Positions 53,082 through 63,395 of a stretch of DNA of 64,000 nt are shown here, piece by piece. Below the pieces are notes generated by a model. It was given only the letters and a program-made list of their open reading frames with translations. It had not been told where the DNA came from and did no database searches. The stretch covers positions 1-64,000 of the forward strand of contig JAODMT010000020.1 in assembly GCA_025464975.1 (NCBI GenBank). Reading direction: 5' to 3'. The first letter of the stretch is position 1. Every line of letters starts with the position of its first letter. The DNA is from Microbacteriaceae bacterium. GTDB lineage: Bacteria > Actinomycetota > Actinomycetes > Actinomycetales > Microbacteriaceae. Made by a program: the position numbers and the translations under genes.

Positions 53082-53996
53082 TTAGTAGTTGGAAGTCAGG
53101 AACGTGTCACAGGATGCGGGGACGCCGCTGTTGTAACCGGCCATGAAGGCTGAGCTGCGCTGCTGCGGGGTTCCATGATGCTCAGGGTCGTTGAACTCGT
53201 AGTCGCCAACGTCCAACGTCGTCTGGAAAGCCTCCTCGATGTCTCCTGCTTCGAGGATGCCCTCGTAGTAGGCGGAATTCGCCCAGATGCCCGCCCAGCA
53301 GTCGGCATGGAGCTCGGTCTTGTACGTCTCGAAGGCATCGAGGAGGTTCAGTTCGGATTGGAGTGAGTGCGCGTACTCGTGCGCGACGACGTAGGCAACC
53401 GAGAAGTCACCGGTACTATAGCGGTCGTTCGCGCTCATGTTGGCACGGATCGTGCCGTCCCAGATTCCGGTCGCAAGTGTCTGGGAGATGACGATGGTGT
53501 CGTCTGAAGCGCAGTACTCCGCCGTCGAATCGTTGGTGAGACCCGACTCGTCAGGTGTGCAACCCGTGGAAACCTCTACCTGTTCTCCCGGTGCGGGGAA
53601 TGCATAGTTCACCGAGGGCTCGGGATAGCCAGCGGCCGCCCAGACACCGGTCCAGTAGGAGTCAACATCCTGGAGGACATAGTTAAGGAAATCGTCCATC
53701 ATGCTGGCCGCGTTAGTGGTCGTGAGGTCAGAGTTCAGCACCTCGCCGCTGGATGCCTCCGGGCCTGCCGGCAGCGGTTTGGTCTTATCGAGTGGTTCGC
53801 CCGTTGCCTGCGGTGTCGGGACGGGCGAGGCTGACGGAATCGGCTGATCCGTCGCCGACGGCGTCGGTTTCTCGGTGGCCCGTGTGGAGCTGGACGGCCG
53901 ACCGCCCGCGCCAGGCGTGTCCGCCGTGCTCGAGCAGCCGCCCAGAACCACGCATGAGAGAAGTAGTGCCGAAAGCCGGGGCGGTGTTTTTGTCAT
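53082..53996 (-). CDS. Neutral zinc metallopeptidase lipoprotein
   Basis: A 304-residue secreted protein. The signal peptide ends in a lipobox (VVLGGC), so the mature protein is lipid-anchored. A Ser/Thr/Pro linker covers about residues 25-75. The catalytic zinc motif is VAHEYAHSLQ near residue 210, with the downstream ELHADCWAGIWA typical of the YpfJ/neutral zinc metallopeptidase family. I prefer ATG 53996, 8 bases after GGGAG, over ATG 54002. The target proteins are unknown. Confidence 0.92.
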   Translation of the reverse strand: MTKTPPRLSALLLSCVVLGGCSSTADTPGAGGRPSSSTRATEKPTPSATDQPIPSASPVPTPQATGEPLDKTKPLPAGPEASSGEVLNSDLTTTNAASMMDDFLNYVLQDVDSYWTGVWAAAGYPEPSVNYAFPAPGEQVEVSTGCTPDESGLTNDSTAEYCASDDTIVISQTLATGIWDGTIRANMSANDRYSTGDFSVAYVVAHEYAHSLQSELNLLDAFETYKTELHADCWAGIWANSAYYEGILEAGDIEEAFQTTLDVGDYEFNDPEHHGTPQQRSSAFMAGYNSGVPASCDTFLTSNY

Positions 53997-54226
53997 CGCC
54001 ATTACTCCCTTCGGAGAGCGTCTATTCGCTGTGGTCGCCGCCGTCTACTGGTCGTTCGCGATGTTCGCGGCGGATCGACAGCCCGAACGCTAGGCCCGTT
54101 CGGGGCCGAAGAGAAGATGTTGCGCTTTTCTCGCTTGAGAGCCCATCGTCGGTGCTCTCGGCGCGAGTGTTACGCCGGGTTGCTCGCCAATCGGCCTCAG
54201 GGCTGGCGGCCGGGCTACCGTCGACT

Positions 54227-56230
54227 GTGACGATCGAGAACCTGCTTACCGAAAACCGCCGCTATCCGGCCCCGGCCGAGTTCGCCGCCAACGCGAACGT
54301 CGATTCCTCCTGGTGGGCTCGCGCAGAGCGTGACCCGGTCGCGTTCTGGGCGGACCAGGCTCGGCGCCTTGACTGGGCAGAGCCGTGGCAGACCGACCAC
54401 ACCTGGCACCCCGCCCGTCCGGCGAACTCGGGCGAGCTCTCGATTCCGCGCGTCGAGTGGTTCGCGGGCGGCAAGCTCAACGTCGCAGTGAACTGCGTCG
54501 ACCGGCACGTCGCATCCGGAAAGGGCGAAAAGGTCGCCTTCCACTTCGAAGGCGAGCGTGGTGACCGACGGACGCTGACTTACGCGGAGCTGCAGCGCGA
54601 GGTGTCCAGGGCCGCTAACGCGCTGACAAAGCTCGGCATCGTCGAAGGTGATCGCGTCGTCGTGTACCTGCCGGTCATTCCGGAGACCGTCATCATCACG
54701 TTGGCGATCGCACGGCTCGGCGCGATTCATTCCCTCGTGTTCGGCGGCTTCTCGGCCGAAGCGCTGCGCTTCCGGGTCGAGGACACCGGCGCGAAGCTGC
54801 TCGTCACGAGCGACGGCCAGTTCCGCCGCGGAAAGGCGGTCGCCGTCAAGGAGGCGGCGGATGTCGCGGTGGCGGGCGTCGGCTCCATCGAACATGTGCT
54901 CGTGGTGCAGCGCACGGGTAGCGACATCCCGTGGACGGAAGGCCGCGATGTCTGGTGGCACGACGTCGTCGATGCGGCACCCGACACCCACGAACCGCAA
55001 GTTTTCGACGCGGAGACCCCGCTGTTCATCATCTACACCTCCGGCACGACGGGTAAGCCCAAGGGTCTCGTGCACACCTCGGGCGGCTACCTCACACACG
55101 CATCGTGGAGCCACTGGGCGGTCTTCGACGCCAAAGACTCCGACGTCTATTGGTGCACCGCCGACCTCGCCTGGGTCACCGCGCACAGCTATGTGCTCTA
55201 CGGACCGCTCTCGAACGGCATCACGTCCGTCATCTACGAGGGCACGCCGAACGAGCCGCACCCCGCCAGGCACTTCGAGATCATCGAGCGTTACGGCGTC
55301 ACGACGTATTACACAGCGCCGACACTCATCCGCACTTTCATGACCTGGTTCCCCGGCGGTCTGCCGACCGAGTATGACCTGTCGACCATCCGGCTGCTTG
55401 GCTCGGTCGGCGAGTCGATCAACCCCGCGGCCTGGGTCTGGTTCCATGAGAACATCGGCGGCGGGCGGGCGCCCATCGTCGACACGTGGTGGCAGTCGGA
55501 AACGGGGGCAGCCGTCATGGCTCCGCTGCCCGGGGTCTCGACGCTCAAGCCCGGATCCGCCCTCGGTGCGCTCCCTGGCCTTCGCACCCTCGTGGTCGAT
55601 GACGACGGCAACGAAGTGGCGCATGGATCCGGCGGCTACCTCGTGATCGACGGCACCTGGCCAGGCATGGCGCGCACGGTGTGGGGCAACCCAGAGCGCT
55701 TTCGCGATTCGTACTGGGCCCGATTCGCCGATCGGGGCTACTTCTTCTCGGGCGATGGGGCCAAGTACGACGCGGATGGGGACATCTGGCTGCTCGGTCG
55801 CGTGGACGACGTCATCAACGTCTCCGGCCACCGCCTCTCCACCATCGAGATCGAGTCGGCGCTCGTTGCGCATCCGCTTGTCGGCGAGGCCGGCGTCGTC
55901 GGTGTTTCGGATGCCACAACGGGCGAGGCCATCGCGGCCTTCGTCATTCCCACGGTCGCACCCGGCGACGCGGATGACGTGGACGCCTGGCTGGCGCTCC
56001 GCGACGAGCTGGCGCCGCTCCTTCGCGCGCACATAACGCACGACATCGGGCCGGTCGCCAAACCGCGGGACATCTTCATCGTGCCAGACCTGCCCAAGAC
56101 GCGCTCCGGCAAGATTATGCGTCGACTCCTGGGAGACGTCGTCGACGGACGCGCGCTCGGCGACACGACGTCACTGCAGGACGAGACCGTGCCGGAGCGT
56201 ATCCAGCGCATCGTGCGCGCCTCCCGCTAG
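54227..56230 (+). CDS. acsA: Acetyl-CoA synthetase
   Basis: A 667-residue ANL-family enzyme that makes acetyl-CoA from acetate, ATP and CoA. The P-loop-like motif is YTSGTTGKPKGLVHT, the acetate/adenylate site is DTWWQSETGAAV and the catalytic Lys that can be acetylated is in PKTRSGKIMRR. The open frame extends to 53753, but GTG 54227 (VTIENLLTENRRYPAP) matches the usual start. No clear ribosome binding site precedes it. Confidence 0.94.
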   Translation: MTIENLLTENRRYPAPAEFAANANVDSSWWARAERDPVAFWADQARRLDWAEPWQTDHTWHPARPANSGELSIPRVEWFAGGKLNVAVNCVDRHVASGKGEKVAFHFEGERGDRRTLTYAELQREVSRAANALTKLGIVEGDRVVVYLPVIPETVIITLAIARLGAIHSLVFGGFSAEALRFRVEDTGAKLLVTSDGQFRRGKAVAVKEAADVAVAGVGSIEHVLVVQRTGSDIPWTEGRDVWWHDVVDAAPDTHEPQVFDAETPLFIIYTSGTTGKPKGLVHTSGGYLTHASWSHWAVFDAKDSDVYWCTADLAWVTAHSYVLYGPLSNGITSVIYEGTPNEPHPARHFEIIERYGVTTYYTAPTLIRTFMTWFPGGLPTEYDLSTIRLLGSVGESINPAAWVWFHENIGGGRAPIVDTWWQSETGAAVMAPLPGVSTLKPGSALGALPGLRTLVVDDDGNEVAHGSGGYLVIDGTWPGMARTVWGNPERFRDSYWARFADRGYFFSGDGAKYDADGDIWLLGRVDDVINVSGHRLSTIEIESALVAHPLVGEAGVVGVSDATTGEAIAAFVIPTVAPGDADDVDAWLALRDELAPLLRAHITHDIGPVAKPRDIFIVPDLPKTRSGKIMRRLLGDVVDGRALGDTTSLQDETVPERIQRIVRASR

Positions 56231-56399
56231 CCGATCCCGCGAAAGGCCAGGATACGTGCAGTTCCCTCGTGACGTTGTCGCCGTGCCTCTGGGTCCAGTG
56301 GTAGTCGCCCAACTGCCACACATTCGGCATTAAAGCGAGGGGTGGCGGATGCCAGAAGGCCCGATTACCGTCAGGTAACCCAACCGAAAGGTGTTCACC

Positions 56400-56720
56400 A
56401 TGACCAAATATTTGTTCGAAGCGAACTACGTGGGCGAGGGAATCAAGGGCCTCATGCGCGACGGGGGGACAAAGCGCCGTGATGCGATCGTCGAAGCCCT
56501 CAACTCCGTAGGAGGGTCGCTCGAGAGCTTCTACTTTGCCTTCGGCGAGACCGACGTCCTGGGGGTCTTCGACATCCCGGAACAGGCCAGTGCCGCAGCC
56601 CTGTCTCTCACAATCAATTCGACGGGTTCCGTGAATGTGCATCTGAAACCGTTGATGACACCCGAAGATCTCGACGAGGCGGCAAAGAAGACACCGAAAT
56701 ACCGTGCACCCGGGCAATAG
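56400..56720 (+). CDS. GYD domain protein
   Basis: A 106-residue ferredoxin-like GYD protein. YLFEANYVGEGIKGLMRDGG, FYFAFGETDVLGVFDIPE and LKPLMTPEDLDEAAKKT match the family, whose function is unknown. GAAAGG precedes ATG 56400. The region from 56231 to 56399 holds only its leader. Confidence 0.88.
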   Translation: MTKYLFEANYVGEGIKGLMRDGGTKRRDAIVEALNSVGGSLESFYFAFGETDVLGVFDIPEQASAAALSLTINSTGSVNVHLKPLMTPEDLDEAAKKTPKYRAPGQ

Positions 56721-56748
56721 AACGCTAGACCGCTCGGCTCCCGCCAAC

Positions 56749-57321
56749 ATGCCAATCGAGGTGCGACCGGCGACGGTATTCGAAGACGTCCGGACGATGG
56801 TCGGACCAAAGCGGCAAGATGCGAACGTGTGCTGGTGCCTGAGCTATCGCATCCCCTCGAAGGAGAATCTCGAGCTTAGGTGCCAGGCGCGCGGCGAACT
56901 CATGCGACGCCTGTGCGGACAAGACCCGCCGCCTGGCGTGCTCGCTTACGACGGCGACGAGGTGGTTGGCTGGGCTGCCGTGCATCCGCGCACCGACACG
57001 AGCTTCGCGCGCAACAGCAAGATCCCGCACGTCGATCAGCTCGATGTCTGGTCGGTGTGGTGCATCCGAGTGCGGCCCGGACATCGCGGCGAGGGTCTCT
57101 CGCACCACTTGCTTGCGGGCGCCGTAGAGTTCGCACACAACAACGGGGCGCCCGCGATCGAGGGATATCCGCTCGACAACGAGGGCAAGAAGGTCGACCT
57201 CACGATGGCCTACGTCGGAACCCGAAAGCTCTTCGAGCGAGCTGGATTCGCGAAAGCCGCCGACACCGACTCGGTGCTGAACGGATTCCCGCGCGTGCTC
57301 ATGAGGCTCGACCTGCGTTGA
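56749..57321 (+). CDS. GNAT family acetyltransferase
   Basis: A 190-residue GNAT enzyme. VWCIRVRPGHRGEGLSHHLL is motif A with the acetyl-CoA loop (R-G-x-G-L), and GTRKLFERAGF is motif B. A Cys/Trp-rich N-terminal segment (VCWCLSYR) is typical of one uncharacterised actinobacterial subgroup. ATG 56749 is the best start. The acceptor is unknown. Confidence 0.9.
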   Translation: MPIEVRPATVFEDVRTMVGPKRQDANVCWCLSYRIPSKENLELRCQARGELMRRLCGQDPPPGVLAYDGDEVVGWAAVHPRTDTSFARNSKIPHVDQLDVWSVWCIRVRPGHRGEGLSHHLLAGAVEFAHNNGAPAIEGYPLDNEGKKVDLTMAYVGTRKLFERAGFAKAADTDSVLNGFPRVLMRLDLR

Positions 57322-57371
57322 GCCTTGCGTTGGTCGATGCGAGCGGATAGTCGGTGTGGGAGGATGCCGCC

Positions 57372-58316
57372 GTGACCGATCAACGCGAGCGCCGGATGCT
57401 CCTCGACACCGCTGCACTGTATTTCCGCGCGTTCTACGCGGTGCCGGACTCAGTGCACGCACCGAACGGGCTGCCGGTGAACGCCGTTCGTGGACTGCTC
57501 GACATCATCGCGCGGCTCGCCTCCGAATTCCAGCCGACAGAAATCGTGGCGTGCTGGGATGACGACTGGCGACCGCAGTGGCGCGTGGATCTGATCCCCA
57601 CCTACAAGACCCACCGGGTCGCCGCGGCGTCGGCGGCGGATGGTGTCGCTCAGGCGGAGGAGGTTCCCGATCTGCTGACACCCCAGGTCGCGGTCATCCG
57701 CGAGGTGCTCGGCGCGCTCGGAGTGCCGGTGATCGGCGCCCCGCATCACGAGGCCGACGATGTGATCGGCACGCTGGCGTCGCTCTCTCCGATCCCCGTG
57801 GACGTCGTCACTGGTGACCGCGACCTCTTCCAGCTGGTCGACGACTCCCGCGAGGTACGGGTGATCTACACCGGTCGCGGCATGTCACGGCTTGAGATTC
57901 TGACGGATGCCGCCCTCGAGGCCAAGTACGGAGTCGCCCCGGCGCAGTACGCGGACTTTGCGGCGATGCGCGGAGACGCCTCGGACGGTCTGCCCGGGGT
58001 GGCCGGCGTGGGGGAGAAGACAGCAGTCACGTTGCTATCCACCTACGGCGACCTCGACGGCATCGTCGCCGCGGCCGCGGATCCGGCGTCCGTGATGGCG
58101 CCCCCCGTGCGGGCCAAAATCCGCGCCGCGGCCGACTACTTGATGGTCGCTCCCGCGGTGGTGAAGGTTGTGCGCGACCTCGAGCTGCCCGACTTCGACG
58201 CCCGCATCCGTGTGCGCACTCGCGAACAGACGGCCGACCTGGATCGGCTGTCCGCCGACTGGGGGCTCGGGTCGTCGATGAAGCGCGCTCGGGACGCGCT
58301 TGGTGCATTGGTCTAG
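57372..58316 (+). CDS. 5'-3' exonuclease (Pol I N-terminal type)
   Basis: A 314-residue FEN-like exonuclease without a polymerase domain. LLDTAALYFRAFYAVP, CWDDDWRPQWR, HHEADDVIGTL and TGDRDLFQLV carry the metal-binding acidic residues. The helix-hairpin-helix reads GLPGVAGVGEKTAVTLL near residue 205. GTG 57372 is chosen because GGGAGG lies 8 bases upstream. It probably acts in flap removal or repair. Confidence 0.93.
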   Translation: MTDQRERRMLLDTAALYFRAFYAVPDSVHAPNGLPVNAVRGLLDIIARLASEFQPTEIVACWDDDWRPQWRVDLIPTYKTHRVAAASAADGVAQAEEVPDLLTPQVAVIREVLGALGVPVIGAPHHEADDVIGTLASLSPIPVDVVTGDRDLFQLVDDSREVRVIYTGRGMSRLEILTDAALEAKYGVAPAQYADFAAMRGDASDGLPGVAGVGEKTAVTLLSTYGDLDGIVAAAADPASVMAPPVRAKIRAAADYLMVAPAVVKVVRDLELPDFDARIRVRTREQTADLDRLSADWGLGSSMKRARDALGALV

Positions 58317-58326
58317 GAAATTGCGC

Positions 58327-60165
58327 ATGAGCACGCTCGCTATCGGCGACCACGCCCTCCTGTCGGACCGGCATTCCGCCGCCCTCGTCACTCGTGACGG
58401 CTCGGTCACTTGGCTGTGCTTTCCCCGGTTCGACAGCGAGTCGATATTCGCCTCGCTGCTGGATGATGACGCCGGCCATTGGTCGATCCGGCCCGTTGGA
58501 GGGGCGACTTCGACCCGCGCATATGTCGACGGGACGATGGTGCTCCGCACCAGTTTCCATACAGCAGAGGGAACCGTTGAACTTCTCGATGCCATGGAGC
58601 TCGGACCCTCATCGGATCCTCACCGGCTCGGCGAACATGCCCCCCACTCCCTTCTCCGCAGTGTGCACTGCACAAGTGGCCAGATGACCATCGAAACGGT
58701 ATGTCGACCTCGGCCCGAGTACGGCCTGGTCGTTCCCGCTTTCAGCACAGCGGGGTTCGGTGTCGTTGCAGCGGGTGGTTCCGGTCGCATCACCGTGTCG
58801 ATGCCCGAACAGGTGGTCCCCTCAGACGGAGAGATCACCCTCCAATTCACAGTGCATGCCGGTGAGACAAAGGCGTTCGCGCTTCAGCGCACTCGTCTCG
58901 GCGAACCGCTTCCACGGCCATACACGCAGGGGGAGGTTGCGGCGGGGCTGGAGGCTACTATCGCCGGCTGGCAATCGTGGTCCGCAATCCACCAAACCTA
59001 CGACGGGCCGTGGCGAGAGTTGGTCCACCAATCGGGCCGAGTGTTGCAGGCGCTCAGCTACCAACCGACCGGCGCGATCGTCGCCGCCGCAACGACGTCA
59101 CTGCCAGAGGAAATCGGGGGTGAGCGGAACTGGGACTACCGCTACTCGTGGGTGCGGGATGCCAGTTTCACGATGCAGGCCCTGTGGGTTGCAGCATGCC
59201 CGGACGAGGCCCACGAATTCTTCAGCTTCATGACCGCCGCGGCAGCTCACTCCCGCCCCGATCGCCATCTGCAGATCATGTTCGGAATCGGCGGTGAACA
59301 CGATCTGTCGGAACGGACCCTGCCGCAACTTTCCGGATGGAGGGGGAGCGCGCCTGTACGGGTCGGTAACGGAGCCTGGGACCAACCCCAACTTGATGTA
59401 TACGGCGAACTTCTCGACGCCGCCCTCGTGCTGCGCGACCAGCTCGGCGAGATGAACCAAGCGACCCGTACGTTCCTGATCGCGCTCGCCGACGCCGCGG
59501 CCAGTCAATGGCAGCAAAAAGACAATGGGATCTGGGAAATCCGCGGAGCGCCAAAGCACTTCCTTTTCTCCAAACTGATGTGTTGGGTAGCCCTCGACCG
59601 GGCAGTGCGCATGGCCGGGCAGCTGCACGCCACCCACCGGGCAAAAGAATGGGCTGAGACGGCCAATAACATTCGCGTAGCCATCCTCGACCAGGGGTGG
59701 AATGCACAGGCCGGCGCCTTCACCCAGTCCTTCGCCTCACCCGACCTCGACGCCGCTGCATTGATGATTCCCATCGTCGGCTTTCTGCCTGCCTCGGATT
59801 CGAGAGTTCTGTCAACTGTCGACGCCATCATCGAGAGACTCACCGATGAGCGAGGGCTGGTTATTCGATACCAAACAGAGTCCGGCGTCGACGGCGTCAC
59901 CGGTAACGAAGGCAGTTTCTTGCTGTGTACGTTCTGGCTCGCTCAGGTACTGGCAGATGCTGGCCGCATCGATGAAGCTCGGGTGGTATTCGACAGGGTC
60001 GTCAAGCACGTCAATGATGTTGGTCTCCTTGCGGAGGAGATCGATTCGACCACCGGAGAGCAACTCGGAAATTTCCCCCAGGCATTTAGCCACGTTGGCC
60101 TGGTGAACGCTGCCTGGGCGATCCACCAGGCTGAACGGCGAATCAAAACCGCGCGGACCTCCTAA
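58327..60165 (+). CDS. GH15 family glycosidase (trehalase/glucoamylase type)
   Basis: A 612-residue protein. The N-terminal super-beta-sandwich domain starts IGDHALLSDRHSAALVTRDG. The GH15 (alpha/alpha)6 domain has GERNWDYRYSWVRDASFTMQ with one catalytic region, and EEIDSTTGEQLGNFPQAFSH holds the other catalytic Glu. In actinobacteria, enzymes of this architecture often are trehalases, so a role in trehalose or glucan use is likely but not proven. No signal peptide is seen. AGGAAA precedes ATG 58327, 10 bases after the exonuclease stop. Confidence 0.92.
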   Translation: MSTLAIGDHALLSDRHSAALVTRDGSVTWLCFPRFDSESIFASLLDDDAGHWSIRPVGGATSTRAYVDGTMVLRTSFHTAEGTVELLDAMELGPSSDPHRLGEHAPHSLLRSVHCTSGQMTIETVCRPRPEYGLVVPAFSTAGFGVVAAGGSGRITVSMPEQVVPSDGEITLQFTVHAGETKAFALQRTRLGEPLPRPYTQGEVAAGLEATIAGWQSWSAIHQTYDGPWRELVHQSGRVLQALSYQPTGAIVAAATTSLPEEIGGERNWDYRYSWVRDASFTMQALWVAACPDEAHEFFSFMTAAAAHSRPDRHLQIMFGIGGEHDLSERTLPQLSGWRGSAPVRVGNGAWDQPQLDVYGELLDAALVLRDQLGEMNQATRTFLIALADAAASQWQQKDNGIWEIRGAPKHFLFSKLMCWVALDRAVRMAGQLHATHRAKEWAETANNIRVAILDQGWNAQAGAFTQSFASPDLDAAALMIPIVGFLPASDSRVLSTVDAIIERLTDERGLVIRYQTESGVDGVTGNEGSFLLCTFWLAQVLADAGRIDEARVVFDRVVKHVNDVGLLAEEIDSTTGEQLGNFPQAFSHVGLVNAAWAIHQAERRIKTARTS

Positions 60166-60272
60166 CCCGCCGACGCAACTCCGACAGGGTAGGCGGGCAG
60201 TCGCCCCGGTACGCGTGTGTCGGAAACCTAGCCATCCGCGCCGATCGGGTCGATGATTGCTGGTGTGACGGG

Positions 60273-61574
60273 ATGGAAAACGCCGATCGGTCGCGGGTCG
60301 TGAACCCGGCGGCGCGGCGCGTCCAGCGTGTCTACTTGATCCTCCTTCTCGGCAACACGTTGGCGGCGTCATTCATCTGGGGGATCAACACTCTCTTCCT
60401 GCTCAACGCGGGGCTGTCGAACTTCGAAGCCTTCGCAGCGAACGCGTTCTTCACCGCGGGCATGGTGATTTTCGAAATCCCGACCGGGGTTGTCGCCGAC
60501 ACGGTGGGGAGAAAGGCGTCCTATCTGCTTGGGACGATCACGCTTTCCGTCACCACCGGGCTCTACTGGATGCTGTGGCTCTGGCACGCACCATTCGCCT
60601 GGTGGGCGCTCGTGTCCGTGCTGCTTGGTCTCGGCTTCACGTTCTTCTCCGGCGCGGTGGACGCCTGGCTGGTCGATGCGCTCACCTCGACCGGGTATAC
60701 CGGCAGTCTCGAGGCCGTATTCGGCAGAGGGCTCGTGGTGACCGGAATCGCCATGTTCACCGGCTCGGTACTGGGCGGCGTGATCGCGCAGGCGACCAAC
60801 CTCGGAGTTCCGTTCCTACTGCGCGCCGGGGTACTCATCCTCATGTTCGTTTTCGCGTTCTTCGTGATGAAGGACCTCGGTTTCACCCCGGATCGCTCAA
60901 TGAGGCCGCTGAAGGCGACCCGGAACGTACTGACGCAGTCGATCGAGCACGGGCTCAAGAGGCGCTCGGTGCGCTACGTGATTCTCTCGGCACCGTTCGC
61001 GTCCGGGGTCGGGATCTACGCCTTCTACGCGTTGCAGCCCTATCTGCTGGAGCTCTATGGCGACAGGTCGGCCTACTCCATCGCCGGACTGGCCGCGGCC
61101 GTCCTCTCGCTGTCACAGGTGGCCGGCGGCATGCTGGCGCCCCGGATCCGCAAGCTGTTCGCCAGGCGGACCACCACGGTGATCGGGGCTTCCCTCACCA
61201 GCATTGCTGTGCTCGTGTTGCTCGGCGTCAACAGCCTCTTCTGGCTCGCGATCGTGTTTCTGGTGGTCTGGGGATTCGTGTTCGCCGTCGCGGGGCCCGT
61301 GCGGCAGGCCTACCTCAACGACATGATTCCGTCGAAGCAGCGCGCGACCGTGCTGTCGTTCGATTCGCTCTTCGGCAGCCTTGGCGGGGTGTTCATCCAG
61401 CCGGCGCTCGGCCGCTCCGCCGACCTCTGGGGCTACGGGACGTCACTAGTGATCGGTGGCGTCGTGGAACTCGTCGGGATCCCGTTCCTGTTCGCCACCC
61501 GGCGGCAGCACGACGCCGCCGATACGATCACCGCGCGCGAGGACGCTGCCCCGGCCGCGCCTGAGGTACCGTGA
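60273..61574 (+). CDS. MFS transporter
   Basis: A 433-residue protein with 12 predicted membrane helices. The loop after helix 2 carries GVVADTVGRKASYLLG, the MFS motif A. The middle loop (about residues 205-235) is basic. A second copy of the half-structure begins LSLSQVAGGMLAPRIRKLFA. The length and the late PVRQAYLNDMIPSKQRATV segment resemble drug or metabolite exporters. The substrate is unknown. Confidence 0.92.
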   Translation: MENADRSRVVNPAARRVQRVYLILLLGNTLAASFIWGINTLFLLNAGLSNFEAFAANAFFTAGMVIFEIPTGVVADTVGRKASYLLGTITLSVTTGLYWMLWLWHAPFAWWALVSVLLGLGFTFFSGAVDAWLVDALTSTGYTGSLEAVFGRGLVVTGIAMFTGSVLGGVIAQATNLGVPFLLRAGVLILMFVFAFFVMKDLGFTPDRSMRPLKATRNVLTQSIEHGLKRRSVRYVILSAPFASGVGIYAFYALQPYLLELYGDRSAYSIAGLAAAVLSLSQVAGGMLAPRIRKLFARRTTTVIGASLTSIAVLVLLGVNSLFWLAIVFLVVWGFVFAVAGPVRQAYLNDMIPSKQRATVLSFDSLFGSLGGVFIQPALGRSADLWGYGTSLVIGGVVELVGIPFLFATRRQHDAADTITAREDAAPAAPEVP

Positions 61575-61614
61575 CCGCGGTGGCCCGAATGCTCCCTCGG
61601 GCTAGAACTGAGAC

Positions 61615-63294
61615 ATGACCACTCCGCCGTTGGTTCTCGGCCCGATACTGCGGTACGTCGACGAGACTTCGGCCGCTGTCTGGGTCGAGACTCGCGATCG
61701 TGCGACGGTGGTCGTGGGCGCCGAGAACGGCGAGTGGATGGCGCGCACCTTCGCCGTGCACGGTCACCACTACGCACTCGTGCACGTCGACGGCCTCGAG
61801 CCGGGATCCGCGACGGCCTATTCCGTGAAGGTGAACGGCGTCGGCGTGTGGCCAGAGCCGACGTCGGAGTTTCCCTCATCCGTGATTTCGACGCGTCAAA
61901 CCGGTAGGCGGCTGCGCCTGTCCTTCGGGTCGTGCCGCACCAGCGTTCCGCATGACAAGACCGGGAACCGGCAGCACGGGGTTGACGCACTGCGAGCTTT
62001 TGCGTTTCAACTCCTAATGGACCATTCCACCGGGCCAGACCTGCTCCTGTTCCTCGGAGACCAGGTCTACGCCGACTCGGCTAGTGAGGCGATGAAGGAG
62101 TTCATCGAGTCCAGGCGGGACATCAAGGACCCTCCCGGGGACGAGCTCGCGGACTACGAGGAGTATTCCCACCTCTACAAGCTCGCGTGGTCCGACGAGG
62201 CCAACCGGTGGCTGATGTCCACCGTGCCAATCGCGATGATGTTCGACGACCACGACATCCGGGACGACTGGAATTCTTCGGTGAGCTGGAAGCGTGACAT
62301 GGAACGCAAGCCGTGGTGGCAGGGACGCATCGTCGCCGGACTCGCCTCGTACTGGGTGTACCAGCACCTCGGCAACCTGTCGCCGGGGGAGCGAAACGAG
62401 GATCCGATCTGGCGGCTGATCGCGGCTCACCCGGACGAAGCAGAACTCGACCTGAGCGCCGCCATCGACGCGTTCGCCGACCGCTCCGACAAGGAGCCGA
62501 CGAGCTACCGGTGGAGCTACTGCAGGGACTTCGACGACGTGCGGCTGATCGTGCTCGACTCACGCGCCTCGCGCGAGTTGGACCCGGAGCGGCGCGCAAT
62601 CATTGACGCCGGTGAGACGGCGTGGCTCGATGGCAAGATGCGGGGTGAATTCCGACACGTCCTGCTCGGGACTTCCCTGCCGTTCCTGCTACCGACCGGC
62701 CTGCACCATCTTGAGGCGTGGGACGAGGCCATCTCCCAGGGCGCATGGGGGAGCCCGGCCGCCTGGATCGGTGAACGGCTTCGCCGGGCGCTCGACCTCG
62801 AGCACTGGGCGGCATTCCAGAACAGCTTCAGGGATGTGGCGGGGATGCTCACGGAGGTCGCTGACGGCAAGCGCGGCACGCCACCGCAGACCGTCACAAT
62901 CCTTTCCGGTGACGTGCACTACTCGTACGTGTCGGAGGTGGATAGGGCGACGGGCAGCAGAATCATTCAGGCGGTGTGTTCGCCCATCCGCAATCCGCTG
63001 CCCAAATGGCTCCGCTACTTTGCCGCTCTTTCGTCCTACGAGATTCCCGCTCGACTGAGCGCCCGTCTGGCGCGAGCCGCGAACGTACCGGCTCCACCGA
63101 TCGCGTGGTCGCGCGTGAAGGGTCCGTGGTTCGACAACTGCCTGGCGACTCTCGCCGACACCCCGGCTGGTCTGCAGCTTCGCTGGGTGTCTGGTATCGA
63201 ATCACCTCACGACCGGCGGCATCCGCGAGTGAAGGAGGTAGTCGACATCATGGTGCGCCCTCGGGCGCCCGCTCGGCGCGACCGGCTCACGTGA
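61615..63294 (+). CDS. PhoD-like alkaline phosphatase family protein
   Basis: A 559-residue metallophosphatase. An N-terminal beta domain (LGPILRYVDETSAAVWVET) precedes the PhoD core: FGSCRTS, LLFLGDQVYADS, MMFDDHDIRDDWN and ILSGDVHYSYV supply metal ligands. No Tat or Sec signal is visible, unlike classical secreted PhoD, so the protein may be cytoplasmic. The substrate is probably a phosphodiester or phosphate ester. The start is ATG 61615. Confidence 0.92.
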   Translation: MTTPPLVLGPILRYVDETSAAVWVETRDRATVVVGAENGEWMARTFAVHGHHYALVHVDGLEPGSATAYSVKVNGVGVWPEPTSEFPSSVISTRQTGRRLRLSFGSCRTSVPHDKTGNRQHGVDALRAFAFQLLMDHSTGPDLLLFLGDQVYADSASEAMKEFIESRRDIKDPPGDELADYEEYSHLYKLAWSDEANRWLMSTVPIAMMFDDHDIRDDWNSSVSWKRDMERKPWWQGRIVAGLASYWVYQHLGNLSPGERNEDPIWRLIAAHPDEAELDLSAAIDAFADRSDKEPTSYRWSYCRDFDDVRLIVLDSRASRELDPERRAIIDAGETAWLDGKMRGEFRHVLLGTSLPFLLPTGLHHLEAWDEAISQGAWGSPAAWIGERLRRALDLEHWAAFQNSFRDVAGMLTEVADGKRGTPPQTVTILSGDVHYSYVSEVDRATGSRIIQAVCSPIRNPLPKWLRYFAALSSYEIPARLSARLARAANVPAPPIAWSRVKGPWFDNCLATLADTPAGLQLRWVSGIESPHDRRHPRVKEVVDIMVRPRAPARRDRLT

Positions 63295-63395
63295 GGCCGC
63301 CGGGGCGGCCGGTGGCAGGGAATGTTGCCGCAACTCCCGCCACCAGTGAGACTGAACCCGCGGCATCCGGCCGCCTGACCCTCAAGGAGTTGTGA

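Noticed and set aside
54215-56041. A 608-residue minus-strand frame opposite acetyl-CoA synthetase
   Set aside because: A shadow of a conserved enzyme without start signals.
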